Under the pieces are notes generated by a model. That model did not search any database. It worked only from the letters and a program-made list of their open reading frames with translations, and was not told where the DNA came from. The position numbers and the translations under genes are program-made. Below are positions 58,769 through 64,000 of a DNA stretch of 64,000 bases, piece by piece (the first letter of the stretch is position 1; every line of letters starts with the position of its first letter). Origin of the DNA: WHSO01 sp963732875 (GTDB lineage: Bacteria; Pseudomonadota; Alphaproteobacteria; SMXQ01); NCBI GenBank assembly GCA_963732875.1, contig CAVTBD010000001.1:1-64000 (forward strand). Direction: 5' to 3'.

Positions 58769-58842
58769 ACCCCGCTTGCGACGGCCGGAGCGCGAAGCGT
58801 CCCGGCCCCGCCCCCTTCCGGGGGCCAAGCTCCGGATTCCGT

Positions 58843-58929
58843 GCCCAGGTGGCGGAATTGGTAGACGCGCTAGTTTCAGGTACTAGTGGGCGAAAGCTCG
58901 TGGAAGTTCGAGTCTTCTCCTGGGCACCA
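58843..58929 (+). tRNA. tRNA-Leu (CAG anticodon)
   Basis: 87 bases including CCA. Acceptor stem GCCCAGG/CCTGGGC, anticodon loop TTCAGGT (CAG) on stem CTAGT/ACTAG, a class II variable arm, and T-loop TTCGAGT. RNase D lies 44 bases downstream and may be cotranscribed. Confidence 0.95.
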
Positions 58930-58973
58930 TCTTTCCCCGCCGCGGCGCGGGCGCGAAGGAGCGGTTAGACGAC

Positions 58974-59600
58974 ATGGCCGTGCATTTTCACGAAGGCGAC
59001 CTGCCACGCGACGTGGACCTCGGCCGCGAGATCGCGGTCGACACCGAGACCATGGGTCTGGTGACGGCGCGTGACCGGCTGTGCCTGGTGCAGCTCTCTG
59101 CCGGCGACGGCAATGCCCACCTGGTGCGCCTGCCGCAGCAGGCCCGGCCCTACAACGCGCCCCGTCTCGCCGCCCAGCTCGCCGATCCGGGCCGCATCAA
59201 GCTGTTCCACTTCGCGCGCTTCGACGTGGCCGCGCTCAAGCATTGGCTCGGCATCGACTGCGCCCCGGTCTACTGCACCAAGATCGCGAGCAAGCTTGCG
59301 CGTACCTATACCGACCGCCACGGCCTCGCCGACCTGTGCCGCGAGTTGCTCGGGATCGACCTGTCCAAGCAGCAGCAGTCGTCGAACTGGGGCGCGGCCG
59401 AGCTGAGCGACGCGCAGAAGACCTACGCCGCTTCCGACGTGCTGCACCTGCACGCGCTGAAATCGCGCCTCGACGCCATGCTGGCGCGCGAGGGCCGCGC
59501 CGCGCTGGCCCAGGCCTGCTTCGACTTCCTGCCCCAGCGCGTGGCCCTCGACCTCGCCGGCTTCGGCGGCGACGACCGCGACGACATCTTCCATCACTGA
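58974..59600 (+). CDS. rnd: Ribonuclease D-like 3'-5' exonuclease
   Basis: A 208-residue DEDDy exonuclease: D23 and E25 in AVDTETMG, FHFARFDVAAL, and the final Tyr-Asp pair in YAASDVLHLHAL. It consists of the catalytic domain only; the HRDC domains of E. coli RNase D are absent, as is common in short alphaproteobacterial versions. It probably trims tRNA or small RNA 3' ends. AAGGAG precedes ATG 58974. Confidence 0.9.
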   Translation: MAVHFHEGDLPRDVDLGREIAVDTETMGLVTARDRLCLVQLSAGDGNAHLVRLPQQARPYNAPRLAAQLADPGRIKLFHFARFDVAALKHWLGIDCAPVYCTKIASKLARTYTDRHGLADLCRELLGIDLSKQQQSSNWGAAELSDAQKTYAASDVLHLHALKSRLDAMLAREGRAALAQACFDFLPQRVALDLAGFGGDDRDDIFHH

Positions 59601-59762
59601 GCGCCGGAAACCGGGCCGGTGGCCCGTGCAGGCGGCTCATGCACAGGTGCGGCGGTCATCGCGCGGGTATCGGGAACAGGGCCGATCTGCTAGATTTCCG
59701 GCGGGTCCGGCGCGCGTGCCGGGACCGCGCCAAAGGAACCGATTCGAGAAACCCGTGAGGCC

Positions 59763-60761
59763 ATGAGCACCGCTTCGAAGCGCAAGAAGTCCCCACCCGC
59801 ATCCGCCGCCACCGACCGCGGGCTCGTGGTCGCGCGCCGTGTGTTCGAGCTCGAGGCGGCCGGCCTCACCGAGGCCGCGCGCCAGCTCGACGGCGGGTTC
59901 GTCGCCGCCCTCGACGCGCTGCTGGCGGTCAAGGGCCGCGTCATCGTCTCGGGCATGGGTAAGAGCGGCCACATCGCGCGCAAGATCGCGGCGACGCTCG
60001 CCTCCACCGGCACACCGGCGTTCTTCGTCCATCCCGGCGAGGCGAGCCACGGCGACCTCGGCATGATCATGCGCGACGACGCGGTGATCGCCATCTCCAA
60101 TTCCGGCACCACGGCGGAGCTGTCCGACATCGTCGCCCATTCCCGGCGCTTCAAGATTCCGCTGATCGCGATCACCGCAGGCGGGTCGAGCCAGCTCGCC
60201 GAGGCGGCCGACATCGTGCTCAGCCTGCCGCGCGCGCAGGAAGCCTGCCCCATGGGGCTCGCACCCACCACCTCGACCACCATGACGCTGGCGCTCGGCG
60301 ATGCCCTCGCGATCGCGCTCCTGGAACGGCGCGGCTTCACCCCCGATGACTTCCAGATGCTGCACCCGGGCGGCCAGCTCGGCCGGCGCCTGCTCAAGAT
60401 CGCCGACATCATGCACAAGGGCGACGACGTGCCCCGCGCGACGCCGGACGCCACCATGGCGGAGGTGCTGATCACCATGTCCGCCAGGCGCTTCGGCTGC
60501 GTCGGCGTGGTCAAGGGCACCCGGCTGGTGGGCGTGATCACCGACGGCGACCTGCGCCGGCACATGGCGCCGGGCCTGCTGGAGCAGCGCGCGCGCGACG
60601 TCATGACCACGGCGCCGGTCACGGTCGGCTCGAACCAGCTCGCGGCGGAAGCGCTCGGCATCATGAACGACCGCGCCATTACCGCCCTGTTCGTCGTGGA
60701 CGGCGGGCGCCTCAACGGCATCCTCCACATTCACGACATCCTGCACGCGGGCATCGCCTGA
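59763..60761 (+). CDS. kdsD: Arabinose-5-phosphate isomerase
   Basis: A 332-residue KpsF/GutQ-type protein with an N-terminal SIS domain (VIVSGMGKSGHIARKIAATLAS; SHGDLGM; NSGTTAEL) and two C-terminal CBS domains. It converts ribulose-5-phosphate to arabinose-5-phosphate for Kdo, an LPS core sugar. It precedes lptC by one base, giving a conserved LPS operon. Confidence 0.95.
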   Translation: MSTASKRKKSPPASAATDRGLVVARRVFELEAAGLTEAARQLDGGFVAALDALLAVKGRVIVSGMGKSGHIARKIAATLASTGTPAFFVHPGEASHGDLGMIMRDDAVIAISNSGTTAELSDIVAHSRRFKIPLIAITAGGSSQLAEAADIVLSLPRAQEACPMGLAPTTSTTMTLALGDALAIALLERRGFTPDDFQMLHPGGQLGRRLLKIADIMHKGDDVPRATPDATMAEVLITMSARRFGCVGVVKGTRLVGVITDGDLRRHMAPGLLEQRARDVMTTAPVTVGSNQLAAEALGIMNDRAITALFVVDGGRLNGILHIHDILHAGIA

Positions 60762-60762
60762 C

Positions 60763-61464
60763 GTGCCTGCCTCGGCGGAACACGTGTCCGATCCTACCGG
60801 TCCCGGCAAGCGAACCCGGCGTATCGGCCAGGGATGGAACCGCAGCCAGACGGTATGGCTGCTCAAGGTCCTGTTGCCCACCGTCGCATTCTCCCTGGTC
60901 GCGCTGGTCATCACCTGGTCGCACATCCGCAAGACCGACGGCGCCTTCAAGGTCGGCGTCTCGCTGGTGCAGCCGGAAGACGCGCACAACCTGCGCATGG
61001 TGAACGCCCGCTACGCCGGACGCTCGCGCTCGAAGCAGCCCTATCTGGTGACCGCCAGCACCGCGCTCCAGGACCGGCCCAACGCCGACGTCATCCACCT
61101 CGTCGATCCCAAGGGCGACATCACCATGAAGAGCGGCGCCTGGGTGGCGCTGACCGCGCCCAAGGGCGATTACCTCCAGGGACGCCAGATGCTCGACCTC
61201 GCGGGCGGGGTCACGCTGTTCCACGATTCCGGGCTCGAATTCAACAGCGACACCGCGCACATCGACCTCAAGCAGTCGACCGCCATGGGCACCGATCCGG
61301 TCACCGGCCACGGCCCGGCGGCGGACATCACCTCCCAGGGCTTCAAGGTGTTCGATTCGGGACAGCGGGTGATCTTCACCGGCAAGGCGCATCTCACGCT
61401 TTACCGCAAGGCAAAGACGCCGACGGCGGCCGAGCGGAACGCGAAACGCAAGGGGATGAAATGA
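60763..61464 (+). CDS. lptC: LPS export protein LptC
   Basis: A 233-residue bitopic protein: GTG 60763, one transmembrane segment (LLKVLLPTVAFSLVALVITW, about residues 33-52), and a periplasmic beta-jellyroll domain. It passes LPS from the LptBFG complex to LptA. Its stop overlaps the lptA ATG (ATGA). Confidence 0.9.
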   Translation: MPASAEHVSDPTGPGKRTRRIGQGWNRSQTVWLLKVLLPTVAFSLVALVITWSHIRKTDGAFKVGVSLVQPEDAHNLRMVNARYAGRSRSKQPYLVTASTALQDRPNADVIHLVDPKGDITMKSGAWVALTAPKGDYLQGRQMLDLAGGVTLFHDSGLEFNSDTAHIDLKQSTAMGTDPVTGHGPAADITSQGFKVFDSGQRVIFTGKAHLTLYRKAKTPTAAERNAKRKGMK

Positions 61465-62406
61465 TCAGGGTGGGGGAAAGGGCCAAGTGCTTCGCGGTCG
61501 CGGTCGCGGTCGCGGCGACTCGTCGCGCTGGCGGGCCCGGCCGAAGCCGTGCAGAGCCTCGGGCTCGGCACCAGCAGCGACAAGCCGATCCAGGTCTATG
61601 CCGACAACGGGATCGAATGGGACCAGAACACCCACCGCTACATCGCACGCGGCAACGCCAAGGCGATCCAGGGCACCACCACGGTCTACGGCGACACGCT
61701 GATCGCCTATTACGAGGAAATGAAGGGCGGCAGTACCGAGGTCTACCGGCTCGACGCCCTCGGCCATGTGCGCATCCTGTCGCCTACCGAAACCGCCTAC
61801 GGGCAGAAGGCGGTCTACGACGTGCGCAACGGCGTGCTGGTGATGACCGGCAACAACCTGAAATTCGTGTCCCAGAGCGAAATCATCACGGCGCGCGATT
61901 CGCTCGAGTATTACGAGAACAAGAGCCTGGCGGTGGCGCGCGGCAACGCCGTCTCGAAACCCGTGAAGAAGCCGGGAGCACCCCCTTCCAGCAACGACCG
62001 CACGGTGCGCGGCGACGTTCTGACGGCGCATTTCGAGGACAACGACAAGGCCGGCGCGTCGAAGGCCGGTACCGGTACCAAGCCGAAGCCGAAGAAAAAG
62101 GCGGCAAAGGACGGGGCGTCCGGCAGCGGCAACTCGATCGACCGGCTCGACGCCTACGGCCACGTGGTGGTCACCCGGCCCGGCGAAGTGGCGATCGGCA
62201 CCCGCGGCGTCTACTTCCCCAAGACCGACATCGCCAACCTGTGGGGGCAGGTCAAGATCACCCGGGCCGACAACCAGCTCAACGGCGAGTTCGCCGAGGT
62301 CAACTTCAAGACCGGCATTTCCCGCCTTCTTTCGGGCCGCAAGGCACCGGTCCAGGCCCTGATCGTACCCAAGGAAAAGCCAAAAAATCCGCAGCCGGGC
62401 AATTAA
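61461..62406 (+). CDS. lptA: LPS export protein LptA, frameshift in signal peptide
   Basis: ATG 61461 begins a signal peptide (IRVGERAKCFAVAVAVAA), then one base near 61513-61522 shifts the frame; the signal's second half (LVALAGPAEA) and the mature beta-jellyroll protein continue in the next frame to 62406. GTG 61549 is the first start in that frame but lacks a signal. LptA bridges the periplasm and is essential, so a sequence error is likely. The region has three CGGTCG hexamers in tandem (61495-61512). A Lys-rich linker lies near the protein's C-terminal third. Confidence 0.85.
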
Positions 62407-62448
62407 CTCTTCACTAAAAAGCAAGAATTAGGCCAATAATAGAGGGTC

Positions 62449-63249
<801 letters not shown>

Positions 63250-63276
63250 TAACATCATGCTCTAGGCGTCCCGGTC

Positions 63277-64000
63277 ATGGTTCTCGCTCCCAAACTCGCC
63301 CTTCGGCAAACCACGGCGCTCGTGATGACGCCGCAACTGCAGCAGGCCATCAAGCTGCTGCAGCTGTCGAACATGGAACTGTCCAGCTTCGTCGAAGGCG
63401 AGATCCAGGAGAACCCGCTGCTCGAGCGGGAAGATCCGGAAGGTGGCTTCGAGGGCACCGAGGCGACGGCCGACGACAGCACGGAGGGCGGCACCGAGGG
63501 TGCCGCGGGCGAGGACGGCGAACCGCGCGATACCGCCGATCTGTCCGCCGACGAGCACATGCCCGACGCGGCCGACGCGCCCCTCGATACCGACTACGAG
63601 AACGTCTGGACCAACGACGAGCGCGGCGGCGCCGACGAGCGCCCGCCCGAACAGTTCGCCGACTGGGGCGGCGGCGGCGGCGGGGGCTTCGACGGCGAAG
63701 GGCCGTCCCTCGAAGAGCGGCTTTCCGGCACCGAGTCCCTGCGCGACCACCTGAGCTTCCAGATCAACGTCGAGATCGCGGCGCCCGCCGACCGACTGAT
63801 CGCCGCGGCGCTCACCGACGGGCTCGACGACGCCGGCTACCTCACGGTCACGCTGGCCGAAGTGGCCGACCGGCTCGGTATCGACATCACCCGGGTCGAG
63901 GCCGTGCTGGCCAAGGTGCAGCGCTTCGATCCGGCCGGCGTCTATGCCCGCGATCTGGCCGAATGCCTGGCGCTCCAGCTGCGTGACCGCGACCGGTTCG
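63277..64000 (+). CDS. rpoN: RNA polymerase sigma-54 factor, 5' part
   Basis: The first 241 residues are in the window. The activator-interacting region I (LRQTTALVMTPQLQQAIKLL and IQENPLLERE) is clear, followed by the long acidic region II with a glycine run (about 127-133), then the start of the core-binding domain. Its position after lptB is the usual alphaproteobacterial order. It runs off the right edge. Confidence 0.95.
   Translation, partial: MVLAPKLALRQTTALVMTPQLQQAIKLLQLSNMELSSFVEGEIQENPLLEREDPEGGFEGTEATADDSTEGGTEGAAGEDGEPRDTADLSADEHMPDAADAPLDTDYENVWTNDERGGADERPPEQFADWGGGGGGGFDGEGPSLEERLSGTESLRDHLSFQINVEIAAPADRLIAAALTDGLDDAGYLTVTLAEVADRLGIDITRVEAVLAKVQRFDPAGVYARDLAECLALQLRDRDRF

Noticed and set aside
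61495..61512. Phase variation by the CGGTCG repeat in lptA
   Set aside because: Hexamer gain or loss keeps the reading frame, so it cannot switch the gene on and off.

Overview
The window reads as chromosomal DNA of a GC-rich alphaproteobacterium. The best lineage signs are the kdsD-lptC-lptA-lptB-rpoN block at the right end, the NDUFA9-type protein, the DUF3489-DUF2924-recombinase module and the protein family types; a Rhodospirillales-like relative is my inference. GC-rich wobble positions, GTG starts and short intergenic gaps fit.

Layout. (1) About 1-8.8 kb is a catabolic accessory cluster: a FAH-family hydrolase, two Bug/TctC-type periplasmic receptors (the first frameshifted), a peroxiredoxin-like protein, a BKACE (DUF849) enzyme, an arylmalonate-decarboxylase-like protein without the usual cysteines, an MmgE/PrpD protein and a CapA-type metallophosphatase. 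(2) About 8.9-14.6 kb is a decayed mobile region with lower GC: a truncated DNA methyltransferase, a broken DUF5681 protein, a terminase large subunit, then DUF3489, DUF2924 and a large serine recombinase. It ends in a cruciform and a tRNA-like remnant beside an intact tRNA-Ser(GGA). (3) 15-21 kb is backbone: OsmC, LepA and a three-gene NEW3/ABC operon. (4) 21.1-26 kb is a second, heavily damaged catabolic island: a broken IclR regulator, two Rieske oxygenases (one broken, one running into pheT), a broken solute-binding protein and an orphan fragment. (5) 26-40 kb is translation and nitrogen metabolism: pheT, pheS, rplT, rpmI, a ClC channel, the nitrite operon FNT-nirA-diflavin reductase, infC and thrS. 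(6) 40-50 kb holds glycosyltransferases, a hydrolase, an epimerase, a GST, a permease and an exported methyltransferase, with several dispersed repeats. (7) 50-64 kb holds gltBD, uppP, tRNA-Leu(CAG), rnd, kdsD, lptCAB and the 5' part of rpoN.

How the genes work together. The catabolic islands pair periplasmic receptors with CoA-dependent, decarboxylating or ring-hydroxylating enzymes for unknown organic acids or aromatics. The FNT-nirA-diflavin operon brings nitrite to ammonium, and gltBD assimilates the ammonium. uppP, kdsD, lptCAB and the glycosyltransferases serve the cell envelope.

Quality warning. Single-base frameshifts occur in pheS, thrS and lptA, which should be essential. Some indels in this sequence are therefore probably sequencing or assembly errors, so the single-frameshift pseudogene calls are provisional. 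The in-frame stop in the IclR gene and the truncated ends of the methyltransferase, the solute-binding protein and the second Rieske gene are harder to explain that way.
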